A DNA stretch of 21,176 bases from Bacillota bacterium (GTDB lineage Bacteria > Bacillota_E > JAJZYS01 > JAILZS01): assembly GCA_021817625.1 (NCBI GenBank), contig JAKASY010000002.1, positions 1 through 21,176 of the forward strand, written 5' to 3'. A model generated the notes under the pieces. It made no database searches, was not told where the DNA came from, and saw only the letters and a list, made by a program, of their open reading frames with translations. Below are positions 1 to 8,407 of the stretch, one piece after another. How positions within the stretch are numbered: the stretch's first letter is position 1; each line of letters opens with the position of its first letter. The position numbers were made by a program, and so were the translations under genes.

Positions 1-385
1 ACCAGCCGTACGGTCACGCCCCGCACCATGTCGACCGCACTTCTCGGTCCCGCTCGCCCTACCTGCTCTGGCGTTGCCTGTCTCATGGCACAGGCCTACC
101 ATACCTCACCCATATCCGCCAGCCCGGCCGTCCGTCCCGCAGCCTGCGCTACCGTCACGGACTTTGCGGTGGCCCTGGGTCCGCAGGCGGTGCTGCGCTG
201 CGCCGGAGGGCGGGTCGACGCCGCCCCGCGCCGTCGCTCTCTCGCCAAGCGCTCCGACCGTTCGAGCGCGGCGGCAGGAGCCGGGGGAAAAAACACGAAA
301 GGAGGCTTCGACATCGCGCCGCGGCGCGAGGCGCCGGCTACTTTCACGCCATCGCGATCATAGGCGGACCGGGAGGAGCGCCACC
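1..385. other. Non-coding leader region upstream of the first gene
   Basis: I see no recognisable gene here. The frame of the downstream membrane protein stays open back to position 74, but the extra 104 residues are Arg/Pro-rich with no domain character, as expected for random GC-rich DNA. A weak promoter-like pair, TTGCCT (74-79) and TACCAT (97-102) with a 17-nt spacer, is present. A strong Shine-Dalgarno-like AAAGGAGG (298-305) has no start codon at usable distance. A perfect 14-nt palindrome, CGCGCCGCGGCGCG, lies at 315-328. Confidence 0.5.
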
Positions 386-1921
386 TTGGCGTCGATCCAG
401 CGCTGGCCTTTCCTGGCGGCGACCATTCTGTTTGTTGTTCTGGCAGCGCTGCCCCTCCCGCACACGGCACGCGACGCAGCGGCGGTTCTGGCGCTGGCGG
501 GGGCTGCGGCCACCGCCTGGCAGCCTCGATCGGCGCTCGTGTTCCTCGTCCTGTACCTGCCGTTCCGCGTAATGGTCGAGGCGATGGCGCCAACGCCGAT
601 CACCTTCCTCCCCGACGTGGTCGTGCTGGTGCTCGTCGTGCGCGTGCTCCTCCTCCACCCGACGACGATCGTGCCCCTGGACCTGATCGAGACAGCCGCG
701 CTGGTCTTCGGCGTCTGGGGCCTGCTCGTGTCGGTGCACGCGCACCGCCACCTTGGGGGCGCGATCCTCGAGGCGCGCGATCTCCTCTTGTTCGTCGTTC
801 TCTACGCCGCTGTCAGGCGCCTGCGCCAAGCCGGCGACGGCATCGACGCGAACTGGTGGAGCCGGCTGGTCCCCTACGCCCTGGTGGCCATCGCGCTGGT
901 CGGCGCGCAGGGCATGGCGCAGACCTTCCTGCTCGGCCACCCGCTGCTTCTCCCGGGCAAGCTCGCGGTCAGCCAGGCGCACGTCACCGGTGTGAACGCA
1001 GGCCGACCGTACGGCTGGCTCGACAACCCCAACGTGTTCGGCGAGATCGGCTTCCTTGCGCTCATGATCGCGTACGACCACTTCCGCCGCCACGCCTTCC
1101 GCCCGGCGTGGCTGTTCGGACTGGCCACGGCGTTCTTCGCGGCCATGGTGGTCTTGTCGTTCTCGCGCAGCGCCTACATCGTCGTCCTTGTCGCGGCCGC
1201 GATTGTCCTATACGGCGTGCGCAACGTGCGCGAGCGCATCGGCATCGTCGTCGCCGTCGTCGTCATGGCGGCCGCGGTCGCCCTCATACCGGGAGCCCGC
1301 GTACGGGCTGTGTTCGGGCGAGCGCCGGCTGTCACGACCGTGGCGCAGTCGCACGCGGTCCACCACACCGGACACGGAAGGGGCCACGCGAAGAAGCCGC
1401 CCAGCGGCCGCACGACACAGACGGCCACCGCGAAGTGCACCACGTACCTGTGCCTATCGAACCGGGCCGGGCGCCTGCACAACCTGAAGGTCGCCCTCCA
1501 CCTCATCCGCCACCACCCGCTCGGCACCGGGTTCGGCACGTTTGGCAGCGCCGGCGCGCTGGCGTTCCACGTCCATCTGCCGGGCGTGGGCAAGGGATTC
1601 TACGCCGACAATCAGTACACGGTGGTCCTCGTGGAGACTGGTGTCGTCGGCGCGCTCCTGTTCGCCCTCCTTGGCCTGGCTGTGTTCCGCGAGATCGTGC
1701 GCATGCCGCCCGGCGAGGACGGCGAGGGCCGGCGCCTGCTCCTGAGCCTATTCGTGGCCATGGTCATCTTGGGTGCCACGTCCAACGTGTGGGAGCAGCT
1801 TGTGCTCACGCTGTATCCGTGGCTTGCCCTTGCCGCTTTCCTGCCGCTCAGGCGAGACCGCCAGACGAACGCCGCGTCGCCCCAGGGAGGAACCCACCAC
1901 GCCGTGACCGCCAGCCGCTAG
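386..1921 (+). CDS. O-antigen ligase/polymerase-like (Wzy_C-type) multi-pass membrane protein
   Basis: The 511-residue product is almost entirely hydrophobic segments, roughly ten membrane spans, with one large hydrophilic loop near residues 310-375. After that loop comes the pattern typical of O-antigen ligase and polymerase proteins: HPLGTGFGTF, then ADNQYTVVLVETG followed by further spans. Members join glycan chains on the outer face of the membrane from lipid-linked donors, so surface polysaccharide or teichoic-type glycan assembly is plausible; the substrate cannot be read from sequence. I chose the TTG start at 386 because GGAGG (372-376) lies 9 nt upstream and hydrophobic sequence starts at once, whereas the in-frame extension to 74 looks non-coding. 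The loop is unusual in being His-rich (HAVHHTGHGRGH) with two close cysteines. A strong hairpin follows the stop, so the gene is probably transcribed alone. Confidence 0.8.
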   Translation: MASIQRWPFLAATILFVVLAALPLPHTARDAAAVLALAGAAATAWQPRSALVFLVLYLPFRVMVEAMAPTPITFLPDVVVLVLVVRVLLLHPTTIVPLDLIETAALVFGVWGLLVSVHAHRHLGGAILEARDLLLFVVLYAAVRRLRQAGDGIDANWWSRLVPYALVAIALVGAQGMAQTFLLGHPLLLPGKLAVSQAHVTGVNAGRPYGWLDNPNVFGEIGFLALMIAYDHFRRHAFRPAWLFGLATAFFAAMVVLSFSRSAYIVVLVAAAIVLYGVRNVRERIGIVVAVVVMAAAVALIPGARVRAVFGRAPAVTTVAQSHAVHHTGHGRGHAKKPPSGRTTQTATAKCTTYLCLSNRAGRLHNLKVALHLIRHHPLGTGFGTFGSAGALAFHVHLPGVGKGFYADNQYTVVLVETGVVGALLFALLGLAVFREIVRMPPGEDGEGRRLLLSLFVAMVILGATSNVWEQLVLTLYPWLALAAFLPLRRDRQTNAASPQGGTHHAVTASR

Positions 1922-1945
1922 CGCGTCTCCCGACACGGTCGCCAG

Positions 1946-1974
1946 GCCCCCGGAGAGTCCCGCTCTCCGGGGGC
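1946..1974 (+). terminator. Rho-independent-type terminator hairpin
   Basis: A perfect 12-bp stem, GCCCCCGGAGAG with CTCTCCGGGGGC, encloses the 5-nt loop TCCCG. It begins 24 nt after the stop of the membrane-protein gene and is followed by ACTTTC, a short T run. The very stable stem and its position support termination; the weak T tract is the only reservation. Confidence 0.75.
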
Positions 1975-2097
1975 ACTTTCGTGCGCACGGCGAGCGCCCA
2001 TTGGTGGCACGTCGTCAAAGCGACGTAAGGTTCGCGTCCGGGCCGGGGACACTACGGCCAATCTTCGACACGCACCGCGTGAGACAAGGAGGACGCC

Positions 2098-3324
2098 ATG
2101 TTGACTCGATGGACACGTTTCGCCTGGCCCGCGCTTGTGTGCGCCGGACTCCTTGCCGGCACCGCCGCATGCGGCACGGCCGGCGCTCCCATGAAGGCAG
2201 GCAACCAAGGGCGCCCGGCGGGCAAGGGCCATGCCGGCACCCCTCGCACCAAGGGAACGAAGGGCACACCCAGGAAGGACACCTCAGGCCTCGCCGCCGA
2301 CGTCGGCCTTGGGCCGAAGCTGCACGTCGTGGGCTTCGCGGTCAACGCCCGCCACGCGTCGTTCGAGGCGGTGGCTTCGGCGCCGCACCTGGTGAGCGAG
2401 GTGGCCCCGTTCTGGTACTCGGTTCAGCCCACGGGCGCGATCAAGACGATGAAGACCGCCGAGACCGAGGCGTGGGCGCACAAGAACGGCGTGCCGCTCA
2501 TGCCCTTGTTCAACAACGCCCGCTCCAGCTCGGCCGTGCTGCAGAGCGCCGCGACCCGCCAGCGCGCCGTCGCCAACATCGTCTCCATCGTCAAGACGAA
2601 CAACTACGACGGCGCTTCCGTCGACTTCCAGGGCCTCAACTCGACGCCCGCCGTGCGCACCGGCCTCGTGTCCTTCGTGTCCTCCCTGGCCACGCAGCTG
2701 CACGCCGCCGGCAAGCGCGTGACGGTCAATATCATCCCCACCCAGCAGGCGACAGCCCAGCACGGTGCCTACAACGAGACGGCTCTGGCCAAGAGCGCGG
2801 ACCAGATCATCCTCATGGCGTACGACCGACACTCGACAGGATCGCCGCCCGGACCGGTGGCACCCATGCCGTGGGTGAAGCAGGCCGTGTCCCACGCCAT
2901 CGCCGTGGGCGTCAAGCCGAGCCAGCTCCTGCTCGGCGTGGCCAACTACGGCTACGACTGGCCACAGGGATCCACGAACGCTGCCACCGTCAGCTACGCC
3001 CAGATCTCGAAGATGAACGTCAAGCCGATCTGGGACGCCGCCAGCGGCGAGTACCACTTCACCTACACGAAGAACGGGACCACCCATCAGGTGTGGTTCG
3101 AGGGCACGCGCTCCATGGTCGAAAAGGTCTCTCTCGCCAAGGCCCAGAAGCTCTCGGGCATCGCCGTGTGGCGCCTCGGCTACGACAACACCAAGTGGTG
3201 GAGCGCACTCGGCAACCAGGTCGGCAACAGCGTGCCGAAGGGAGGCACCGTACAGGGCCGGCCCATGGCGAGCGGCTCGGGCACCGGTACGGCGACTGGG
3301 CGACCGGCGCGCACCGGCACCTGA
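2098..3324 (+). CDS. GH18-like (YaaH/spore-hydrolase type) lipoprotein, predicted catalytically inactive
   Basis: The 408-residue product starts at ATG 2098, with AAGGAGG (2086-2092) 5 nt upstream. The N-terminus is a signal peptide ending in GLLAGTAAC, a slightly non-canonical lipobox with acylated Cys25 inferred, then a Lys/Gly-rich linker to about residue 60. The rest fits the family-18 glycosidase barrel of YaaH-like cortex and peptidoglycan hydrolases: LMAYDRHSTG near 240, PWVKQA near 260, NYGYDW near 283 and IAVWRLGY near 355. At the active-site strand, where the family has DGxxxDxE, this protein reads DGASVDFQ (171-178): Asp171 and Asp176 remain, but the proton-donor Glu is Gln178. Hydrolysis is therefore unlikely and a carbohydrate-binding role is inferred. 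A small inverted repeat (ACGTCG/CGACGT, 2009-2026) lies upstream. A decayed second copy of the 3' half lies at 7722. Confidence 0.88.
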   Translation: MLTRWTRFAWPALVCAGLLAGTAACGTAGAPMKAGNQGRPAGKGHAGTPRTKGTKGTPRKDTSGLAADVGLGPKLHVVGFAVNARHASFEAVASAPHLVSEVAPFWYSVQPTGAIKTMKTAETEAWAHKNGVPLMPLFNNARSSSAVLQSAATRQRAVANIVSIVKTNNYDGASVDFQGLNSTPAVRTGLVSFVSSLATQLHAAGKRVTVNIIPTQQATAQHGAYNETALAKSADQIILMAYDRHSTGSPPGPVAPMPWVKQAVSHAIAVGVKPSQLLLGVANYGYDWPQGSTNAATVSYAQISKMNVKPIWDAASGEYHFTYTKNGTTHQVWFEGTRSMVEKVSLAKAQKLSGIAVWRLGYDNTKWWSALGNQVGNSVPKGGTVQGRPMASGSGTGTATGRPARTGT

Positions 3325-3352
3325 TGAGACCTGTCCACAACCCGTAACACGT

Positions 3353-3378
3353 GCAACCCGCCCAATGCGGCGGGTTGC
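3353..3378 (+). terminator. Terminator hairpin after the GH18-like gene
   Basis: A 10-bp perfect stem, GCAACCCGCC with GGCGGGTTGC, has a 6-nt loop (CAATGC) and starts 28 nt after the stop. No long T tract follows, only CGGTTGTGGTTG. A diverged version of the same hairpin and flank follows the pseudogene copy at 8259-8278, which supports a shared origin and a real function here. Confidence 0.65.
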
Positions 3379-3998
3379 CGGTTGTGGTTGAAGTCGAGGG
3401 CACTGGGACGCACGTGCCCCTGACCACGTCCAGTACTTCCCAGGTGCGCATCGCAGGTCATCGGGGTAGCCGCTACGACCGTGACCCTCATTGGCAGGCA
3501 CACCCTTGCTTGCCCCCGACCAAGATGCTGAGAAGAAGCGGTCCCAAAGCCATCGTCGGACACCGCTCGTCACCATGACCATGCTTGTCAGCCGGCGTAC
3601 CCTGCCGGCGCCGGAATAGCTCGGTTTGTCGACGGCCTGGGAGTACACGGACACCCGACCCTGAATGTCCCACCCGTGGCCCCTGGGCCCGGCTCCACCC
3701 TGCTGACGACACGCCAACCACCGGGTGGGCGGCAGTCTCTCCGCGTTCTTGCGGGTCCATCACTTTACCGACCTCGGTGCCCTATGTCCGCTGTGACCGG
3801 CATGACTCGCCAGGCGGCGTTCGTCTCCCTCCAAGATTCGGTAGGCATCGTCCCCAACGGCGACCCATGTGGCCGCCTGCACGCGTCAAGCCATCACCCG
3901 CCCCAACCTCCGTCGCCCATTGCCGTCCTTAGCCAGGGACGCCGAAGTCGTGACATGCAAGGCCGATGAGCACGTGCAGTGGCAGCGAGCCACGGGGC
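3379..3998. other. Gene-free stretch, possibly decayed sequence
   Basis: About 620 nt with no reading frame on either strand that resembles a protein family or carries a convincing ribosome-binding site. Frames of up to about 115 codons occur but look compositional. No CRISPR-type repeats, tRNA or insertion-sequence ends were recognised. A short 5-bp hairpin (GTGGC/GCCAC, 3979-3993) sits just beyond the end of the minus-strand operon and is a weak terminator candidate for it. Confidence 0.45.
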
Positions 3999-6191
3999 CT
4001 ACCTGCTGCTGCGCACGGGAATGGTAACCGCCGGCCCGAGTGCGCCATTGGCGTCGATCCCCTGAACCTTGCCGCGCGCCGCTGCTGCGGGCAACGGCAC
4101 CGGCTGGCCAAGGTAGGCGATGTACAGGGCGGCTTTGCCGTCCTGCGGCGACACGACGAAACCTATGGGGATGGTGCCGGCCTGGTCGGGCGCGACCGTC
4201 AACCGGCCGTGCCTCACGCCGAGCACCGGTTGGCCCACGTCGGACACGTTGACCGAAGGCGAGTCGGGCAGATAGCCGACGACGGCATTCGATGCGTTCT
4301 CGAGCACGGGCAGAAAGGTCGCCGTCCCCTCCGTCGCGCCTGCGACGTAGGTGAAGGCGAAGCCGCCGCCGGCCGCGGCGGTCGGTGTGACGGAGAGGGG
4401 AAAGGCGAGGTCTGACCCTGCAAGAGGCCGGATCACTACGTGGTCGGCTTGGGGAACGGAGCCTGGAGGCGGATCCAGTTCTCCCTGAAAGACGGCGCCC
4501 GCGGCAACGGCGGCGGGAAGGGTGAACAAAGGCGTCAGTGCCGAGGCCGGCTGCACCTCGATCTCTAGGTCGTATGACCCGGCCTTGGGGTTCACGTAGG
4601 TGATCGTCTGGCCCTGCGATCCTTGCGTGACGCCTCCACTGGTACCGAACTCGAAGGTCCCGCCCGCACCGCCGTCGGACAACGCGTACGGTATATAAGA
4701 GCCGGCCGGCGTCGACTGACCTTCGGCGTCCAGCGCCTCGACCTCGAGGCTGATCGGCTTGCCCGCCTCCGCCGGGGTCACGACCAACGGCCGCCCCGGT
4801 CCTAGCGCCTCGCCGTCGTGGAGGAGCGCGACCTCCGCGACGGGCTGCGGCGGCCCAATGGCGAGGGTACCGCTCTCCAGCAGCGAGGGCAGCGTCGGCG
4901 CCTGCGCCGGCCCCGGCGCTGGCACGAGGGCCACGTTGGCGGCGCCCAGGATCGGCGCCACGGTCGTGCCGTCCACCTGGGCCAGCGGCGACACGCCGAC
5001 CTGGGGAAGCGGGCCGGCCGGGAGCGTGGCCTGCTGGGAGCGCACGCCGCTCCAGTCGAAGGCGCTGAGCCCCGGTGTCTGGACCGTCGCGCTCTTCGGC
5101 GTCGTGCGCACGTCGAGCGTGGCGAACCCGTCGCGCTCCGCGGCGATCGGCACCATCCTCCCAGGGCCGTGGAGCCGCGCCTCGATGGTGCCGTCCGCGA
5201 GGTTCACGATCCACGTCCCCATGCCCACGCCGACCGCCGCCGCCGCCCCTCCGGGCCGCACGGCAGGGGCGGACGCGAGCGCCTCGCCGCTGCCGAGGGT
5301 GATGCTCCAGACGGCTCGCCAGGCTCCGGACGCCTCGCGCCGCCAGCGCGTGATCGCTCCGCCGTTTCCCGGCGCCGGGTAGGTGAGGAGGCCCCCGCCG
5401 ACGAGCGGCAGCACGCCGCCGTTGGCGCCGAAGGGAAGGAAGCCGGAGGCGGCCAGCGCGCCGGTGCGGGGATTGACCTCGACCACGTTGGTCCGGGACG
5501 CCGGCTGCGTCGCACTCCCGACCGGCAGGAGGGCCACGCCGCGCCCGGCCCCCGCCCCGATCGCAAGGCTGCCGTACAGGACGACGGACGGCTCGACCGT
5601 CCGTGCGCTCACGAGCTGCCCCGCCTCGTTCCAGACCGTGAGGAGATGAAGGGAAGCGAGGTCGGCACCGTAGCCGAACCCCTCGTTCGCGAGGAGAAAG
5701 CGCCCCGCGCCGACGAGCCTGACGGACGCCTGCCGGTCGATCGGCACCTGCACGAGATGATGATCCGACAGGCGTAGGATGTAGAGGCTAGCCGGCGCCA
5801 GGGTATACCAGGGCTCGGCCGGGCGAAGCGGCGCTATGCCCGTGAAGGCGGCGAACCGGCCACCATCGAACGTCACGATGGACCCGACCGCGCGGAGCGT
5901 CGGTCCCTGCCAAAGTACCTGGCCGCCCGGGGCCGCCTCCTGCACGGCGACCCGGTCGGACACGCCGAGCGACGCTGCGTACAGGGCGTCCCCCGCCGAC
6001 GTGTACGCGACCGAGCTGCCGCTCCCAACCGCCCGCCAGAAGGCCCTCGTGCACCCCGTCACGAGCGCGAGGCGCACCGTGGGCGCCTTCGCCGGGGACG
6101 CCGCGGCGGCCGCCGGCGCCACCGCACTGCCAAGCAAGGCGAGAGCGATCGGTGCCGCCGGGGCGGCGCGCCAGCGGTTGGACGACCTCAC
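3999..6191 (-). CDS. Exported protein with beta-propeller-like region and C-terminal Ig-like domains, function unknown
   Basis: The 730-residue product begins with a clear Sec signal peptide (basic start, hydrophobic run IALALLGSAVAPAAAAA, cleavage near residue 31). Residues from about 40 to 430 are a long run of beta-rich, Gly/Ala/Val-rich segments resembling a degenerate propeller, and the last 300 residues resemble two or three bacterial Ig-like or invasin-type modules (for example ISLEVEALDAEG, then TYVNPKAGSYDLEIE). No catalytic motif or cell-wall anchor was seen. The GTG start at 6191 overlaps the stop of the upstream gene as GTGA and is the only usable start there, so translation is probably coupled. 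The pairing suggests two exported proteins working together at the cell surface. The function is not known and the domain assignments are by pattern only. Confidence 0.75.
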   Translation of the reverse strand: MRSSNRWRAAPAAPIALALLGSAVAPAAAAASPAKAPTVRLALVTGCTRAFWRAVGSGSSVAYTSAGDALYAASLGVSDRVAVQEAAPGGQVLWQGPTLRAVGSIVTFDGGRFAAFTGIAPLRPAEPWYTLAPASLYILRLSDHHLVQVPIDRQASVRLVGAGRFLLANEGFGYGADLASLHLLTVWNEAGQLVSARTVEPSVVLYGSLAIGAGAGRGVALLPVGSATQPASRTNVVEVNPRTGALAASGFLPFGANGGVLPLVGGGLLTYPAPGNGGAITRWRREASGAWRAVWSITLGSGEALASAPAVRPGGAAAAVGVGMGTWIVNLADGTIEARLHGPGRMVPIAAERDGFATLDVRTTPKSATVQTPGLSAFDWSGVRSQQATLPAGPLPQVGVSPLAQVDGTTVAPILGAANVALVPAPGPAQAPTLPSLLESGTLAIGPPQPVAEVALLHDGEALGPGRPLVVTPAEAGKPISLEVEALDAEGQSTPAGSYIPYALSDGGAGGTFEFGTSGGVTQGSQGQTITYVNPKAGSYDLEIEVQPASALTPLFTLPAAVAAGAVFQGELDPPPGSVPQADHVVIRPLAGSDLAFPLSVTPTAAAGGGFAFTYVAGATEGTATFLPVLENASNAVVGYLPDSPSVNVSDVGQPVLGVRHGRLTVAPDQAGTIPIGFVVSPQDGKAALYIAYLGQPVPLPAAAARGKVQGIDANGALGPAVTIPVRSSR

Positions 6192-7402
6192 GACGACGTC
6201 CCCGCGCGAGACATGCGCAAGACGTCGACATGGCCTCTGGTGGCCACCAGGGCTACCGCGCCGCCACTGCAGGCGAGCGCGATGGGGCCACCGCCCAAGA
6301 CCGGCGGTCTCAGCCACTGAGACGTCGCGAACGTCGGCGCGCTCAGGACGAGAAGCCCTCGGGGCGCGATCGCCAGGGCCTCGAGGCCTTGGTCCGCCCT
6401 CGCGATGGTGCCCGTCACGCCGGCCGACGCGGCGCCGAACGGCATCTGGGCGAAGCCCGGCCGCACGATCTTGGACCCCTCCTGCCACAGGCCCAGGACC
6501 TCCACCTCCTGCACCGTCCGGCTGCCGACCAGCACCACGCCCGACGGACCGGACGGGAGGTAGAGGATGTCGCCGAGCTCGTCGGCGATCCGGCCTCTCG
6601 ACTGGACAGAGCCTGTCTGGCTGTCGAGTGCGAAGAGATCCTCGCCGTCCTGCTCGCCCACGTACACGCGGGTGTCTCCGCGGAACACGACCGGTCCCGG
6701 CGCTCCCGGCACGTAGCCACTGGCCTTTACGCGACCCGTCGACAGGTCGAACACCCACACCGCGCCGGCCGTCTCGCTGGACGCGGCGGCGAGATGTCCA
6801 TCGGGCGACGCGGCCAGACCCGAGAACACGCCCGGGCCCACGGTGACCGTCCGGGTGACGGCTCCTGTTGCCGCGTCGACCTCCGCCACGGTTCCGGCCC
6901 CGGCGTCCGCCACGAGAATCTCCTGCCCGGCGGCCCCCGGCACCGCGGCGAGGAGACCAGCACCCGAGCCGGTGTCCACCCGCGTCGCGCGTGACTCGCC
7001 CGTGGGGACGACCGTCACGTAGCCCGTGTGCGCGCACGGTCCTGGCCCGGGCGCGCACGCGCCGTACGACACGGCCACCGCCCGACCGCTAGCGTCGAAG
7101 ATCACGTGGGTCGGCGCAGCCGGCAGCGGCACGCTTCCCGCCACCCGCCCGGAGGGCATTTTGAGCCAGACAAGACGGCTCGGATTCCGTGCGACTGCTG
7201 CGCCCCAGGCCCCGTCGGGCGCGACCGCGACCGCCTCGACATGGCGGATCTCGAGCTTGGCCGTCACGGACCATGTGCCGCCGGACCCAGCCGCTCTCGT
7301 GGCCGGCGCGACACCAGCCAAGATGGCCAGGGAGCAGAGCGCGAGAGCGGCCACATTGACCCCCGTGCGACCCCGCCCGGGCGGGGCACCGGTGAGCGTC
7401 AC
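6188..7402 (-). CDS. Exported YVTN/YncE-like beta-propeller protein
   Basis: The 404-residue product starts at GTG 7402, chosen because a strong GGGAGGAG site (7411-7418) lies 8 nt upstream; 35 further in-frame codons upstream look non-coding. A signal peptide (NVAALALCSLAILAGVAPA) is followed by repeated blades with patterns such as AVAVAPDGAWGAAVA, GLAASPDGHLAAASSE and VWVFDLSTGRVKASGYV, typical of YVTN/YncE-type propellers. Such proteins are usually extracytoplasmic binding or scaffold proteins; no enzyme motif is visible. The stop overlaps the GTG of the next gene by 4 nt, so the two form an operon. The gene reads away from the GH18 pseudogene, with a 319-nt gene-free stretch upstream that should hold its promoter, although I could not find a convincing one. 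Confidence 0.8.
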   Translation of the reverse strand: MTLTGAPPGRGRTGVNVAALALCSLAILAGVAPATRAAGSGGTWSVTAKLEIRHVEAVAVAPDGAWGAAVARNPSRLVWLKMPSGRVAGSVPLPAAPTHVIFDASGRAVAVSYGACAPGPGPCAHTGYVTVVPTGESRATRVDTGSGAGLLAAVPGAAGQEILVADAGAGTVAEVDAATGAVTRTVTVGPGVFSGLAASPDGHLAAASSETAGAVWVFDLSTGRVKASGYVPGAPGPVVFRGDTRVYVGEQDGEDLFALDSQTGSVQSRGRIADELGDILYLPSGPSGVVLVGSRTVQEVEVLGLWQEGSKIVRPGFAQMPFGAASAGVTGTIARADQGLEALAIAPRGLLVLSAPTFATSQWLRPPVLGGGPIALACSGGAVALVATRGHVDVLRMSRAGTSS

Positions 7403-7721
7403 AAACGCCACTCCTCCCTGCCACGACCGTTCGTGGAGCGGGCGGCGGATCCGTCGGTCCTTGCCACGATAACCGGGTTGACAGCGTCTGGGGCCGGCGC
7501 GCTTCACCGCCGAAGCCCGCCGTAGGCGTGCGTTCAGGAAGGAGACGCGAGCCAGGCCACACCCATGGACATCGCAACGCGTCAGGGTCTGGATCCGACT
7601 CCCTCGGGAGGCCGAGCAAGAAGCATAGGCGGAAAGTCCCCCCTGTCCGGCCCGAATGGAGATGGTCTAGACCGCCGCGCAAAGCCGTTTCGTGAGTGCT
7701 CATTGTCGTTCACATCACCGC
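7403..7721. other. Gene-free stretch between the propeller operon and the GH18 pseudogene
   Basis: No gene is recognisable on either strand. It should contain the promoter of the minus-strand propeller operon, but no hexamer pair stands out. Other signals are a perfect palindrome GGTCTAGACC (7664-7673) and a plus-strand TTGACA (7478-7483) without a matching -10 box. Confidence 0.45.
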
Positions 7722-8233
7722 TCATGGCCTACGACCGCCCTCCACGGGCTCGCCCCCCGGACCGGTGGCGGCCCTGCCGTCGTGAAGCAGGCCGTGTCGC
7801 ACGCCATCGCCATGGGCGTCAAGCCAAGCCAGATCCCGCTCGCCATGGCCAGCTACGGCTACGACTTGCCCCAGGGCTCGACCAACGCTCACACCGTCAG
7901 CTACGCCCAGATCTCGAAGATGAACGTCAAGCCGATCCGGGACGCCGCGAGCGGCGAGCACCACTTCACCGACACGAAGAACGGCACCAGCCATCAGGTG
8001 TGGTTCGAGGGGACGCGCTCCAGGGCCGAGAAGGTCTGTCTCGCCAAGGCCCAGAAGCTGTCGGGTTTCGCCGTCTGGCGGCTGGGCTACGACAACACCA
8101 AGTGGTGGAGCGCTCTCAGCAAGCGGGTCGGCAACAGCGTGCCCAAGGCGGGCACCGTCCAGGGCCGGCCGATGGCGGGGGCTCGGTGGGCACGGGTACG
8201 GCGACTGGGCGACCGACACGCGCCGGCACGTGA
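7722..8233 (+). pseudogene. Truncated, frameshifted copy of the GH18-like lipoprotein gene
   Basis: This segment closely matches the 3' half of the gene at 2098-3324, from its CTCATGGC-TACGACCG (about 2812) to its stop. The peptides MAYDR, VVKQAVSHAIAMGVKPSQ, ASYGYD, SYAQISKMNVKPI and LGYDNTKWWSAL are shared. The 5' half, including signal peptide and active-site strand, is absent. A single-base deletion near 7775 moves the homology to another frame, and a second shift near 8180 restores the first, reaching a TGA at 8231-8233 that corresponds to the original stop. Several structural aromatics have changed, such as GYDW to GYDL and PIWD to PIRD. No start codon with a ribosome site matches the homologous frame. 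Homology continues into the terminator region to about 8297. This is a partial duplication that has decayed. Confidence 0.88.
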
Positions 8234-8258
8234 TCAGGCCTTCCCACAGCGACGCGCA

Positions 8259-8278
8259 ACCCGCCGTATTCGGCGGGT
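8259..8278 (+). terminator. Relic terminator hairpin of the duplicated GH18 segment
   Basis: ACCCGCCG pairs with CGGCGGGT around a 4-nt TATT loop, followed by CGTCTTGTGGTTG. It corresponds to the hairpin at 3353-3378, flanked in both copies by GCAACCCGCC-like sequence upstream and TTGTGGTTGA downstream. This shows the duplication included the 3' untranslated region. Confidence 0.55.
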
Positions 8279-8407
8279 CGTCTTGTGGTTGACGTAGCAG
8301 GCCTCGCGGCCGCCTCCCTCGCGGCGGCCGCCGTCCGGCGCCCACCTGCCCTCACTCCTGCCGGGCTTTGACGTCGGCCTCTCTTTCCGGCCCGCGGCGC
8401 TCCCCGC

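Noticed and set aside
74..385. N-terminal extension of the O-antigen-ligase-like protein to ATG 74
   Set aside because: The extra 104 residues are Arg/Pro-rich without conserved character, while TTG 386 has GGAGG at good spacing and opens directly into hydrophobic sequence.
3379..3998. Insertion-sequence or small-gene remnants in the gap after the GH18-like gene
   Set aside because: No terminal inverted repeats, transposase motifs or ribosome-bound frames were found on either strand.
7565..7721. Start of a plus-strand gene at ATG 7565 leading into the GH18 homology
   Set aside because: The 50 codons before the homology have no resemblance to the GH18 N-terminus, and the frame leaves the homology at the first frameshift.
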